The notes below the pieces were generated by a model that was given only the letters and a program-made list of their open reading frames with translations, was not told the origin of the DNA and ran no database searches. A program made the translations under genes and the position numbers. From Clostridia bacterium (lineage in GTDB: Bacteria > Bacillota_A > Clostridia > Oscillospirales > SIG627), in assembly GCA_017508505.1 (NCBI GenBank), contig JAFVYT010000033.1, forward strand, positions 1 to 7,187: 7,187 nt of DNA, read 5' to 3'. This document shows positions 6,613 through 7,187 of the stretch, in pieces (positions within the stretch are counted from its first letter, which is position 1; each line of letters begins with the position of its first letter).

Positions 6613-6620
6613 GCAATTTT
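6602..6620. repeat. Perfect inverted repeat over the -35 box
   Basis: AAAATTG and CAATTTT (7-base arms, 5-base spacer) flank and partly include the TTGACA box. Arms are AT-rich, so the repeat is a poor terminator for the upstream gene and is better explained as a protein-binding site or as chance in AT-rich DNA. It differs in sequence from the repeat at the -10 box. Confidence 0.4.
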
Positions 6621-6643
6621 GCGAAATTAGGCACTCAGCCTCA

Positions 6644-7187
6644 TCAAAGCTTATTCCTTTGGATCTTTCCGCTGATCGTCTTGGGTAATTCGTCGCAAAA
6701 TACAACAACGCGGGGATACTTGTAAGGAGCGGTATGAGCCTTAACGTAGGCCTGGATTTCCTTTTTCAGTTCATCGGAAGGCTCAGTTCCGCGAGTGAGA
6801 ACAATGCTCGCCTTTACGACCTGTCCGCGTACCTCATCGGGGACTGCGGATACACCGCATTCCACCACGTAAGGAAGCTCCATGATCACGCTTTCGATCT
6901 CGAAGGGACCGATGCGGTAGCCGGAGGATTTGATCACGTCGTCCACGCGGCTGACGTACCAGAAGTATCCATCCTCATCTCGCCAAGCGGTGTCACCGGT
7001 GTGATACATTCCGTCATGCCAAGCCTCATTTGTCTTCTCGGAGTCGAGATAATATTCCTTAAACAAACCGCAAGGGATGCGCTTATCGGTATGGATCACG
7101 ATCTCACCAACTTCGCCGGTGGCAACGCTCTTACCGGTCTCGGGATCAACGATATCCACGTCAAACTGCGGCGATGCCTTACCCATA
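6644..7187 (-). CDS. AMP-forming acyl-CoA synthetase, C-terminal part (start beyond window)
   Basis: C-terminal 180 or so residues of a second acyl-CoA synthetase, open at the right edge. The first methionine in the window (7186) is internal, since it aligns with M584 of the fusion protein. It contains YHTGD, the hinge segment [20 protein letters not shown], and [13 protein letters not shown] with the adenylation lysine. Over the last 102 residues, 90 are identical to the fusion protein's synthetase, so the two are recent paralogues in tandem. The gene ends TGATGA, 31 bases before the -35 box of the next operon, with no clear terminator. Whether it also carries HTH and cupin domains cannot be seen. 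The substrate is likely a short or branched carboxylic acid. Confidence 0.92.
   Translation of the reverse strand, partial: MGKASPQFDVDIVDPETGKSVATGEVGEIVIHTDKRIPCGLFKEYYLDSEKTNEAWHDGMYHTGDTAWRDEDGYFWYVSRVDDVIKSSGYRIGPFEIESVIMELPYVVECGVSAVPDEVRGQVVKASIVLTRGTEPSDELKKEIQAYVKAHTAPYKYPRVVVFCDELPKTISGKIQRNKL

Noticed and set aside
6602..6620. Inverted repeat as a terminator for the upstream synthetase gene
   Set aside because: The stem is only seven mostly A-T pairs and is not followed by a T-run typical of an intrinsic terminator; it overlaps the -35 box instead.
6097..6708. 203-codon minus-strand frame through the T-box region
   Set aside because: It overlaps the promoter, T-box and the start of the fusion gene in another frame; its codons encode structured RNA elements, not a protein family.

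Overview
The window looks like a piece of a Clostridia genome, probably an anaerobic gut or rumen Oscillospiraceae/Ruminococcaceae-type bacterium. The reasons are a classic Bacillota T-box leader, a ferredoxin-linked 2-oxoacid oxidoreductase of the clostridial VorB type, and AGGAGG-like ribosome binding sites. The taxon is inferred from gene content only. All supported genes lie on the minus strand, so the window is read from right to left; I accept no plus-strand gene.

Right end (7187-6644): the C-terminal part of an AMP-forming acyl-CoA synthetase that begins outside the window. Next (6643-6293) comes a control region: a sigma-70-type promoter (TTGACA, 17 bp, TACACT) with one inverted repeat over the -35 and another over the -10. 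A complete T-box leader follows, whose best specifier reading is GTA (valine), ending in a strong intrinsic terminator next to the T-box motif.

The T-box controls a tightly packed run of genes: (1) a 762-residue fusion of an XRE helix-turn-helix, a cupin and a full acyl-CoA synthetase; (2) a branched-chain aminotransferase (ilvE) interrupted near its 3' end by an in-frame TAG; (3) a small P-loop NTPase of unknown function; (4) a 2x[4Fe-4S] ferredoxin subunit; (5-7) the alpha, beta and gamma subunits of a 2-oxoacid (probably 2-oxoisovalerate):ferredoxin oxidoreductase, gamma being cut by the left edge.

Together these enzymes can link branched-chain fatty acids to branched-chain amino acids: acid to acyl-CoA (synthetase), to 2-oxoacid (VOR run reductively with CO2 and reduced ferredoxin), to amino acid (aminotransferase). 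A valine T-box turns genes on when tRNA-Val is uncharged, so I infer that the operon works in the assimilatory direction, scavenging isobutyrate, isovalerate or 2-methylbutyrate, rather than in amino acid fermentation. The most unusual points are the regulator-enzyme fusion placed behind a possible self-operator, the T-box on this pathway, and the amber codon in ilvE.
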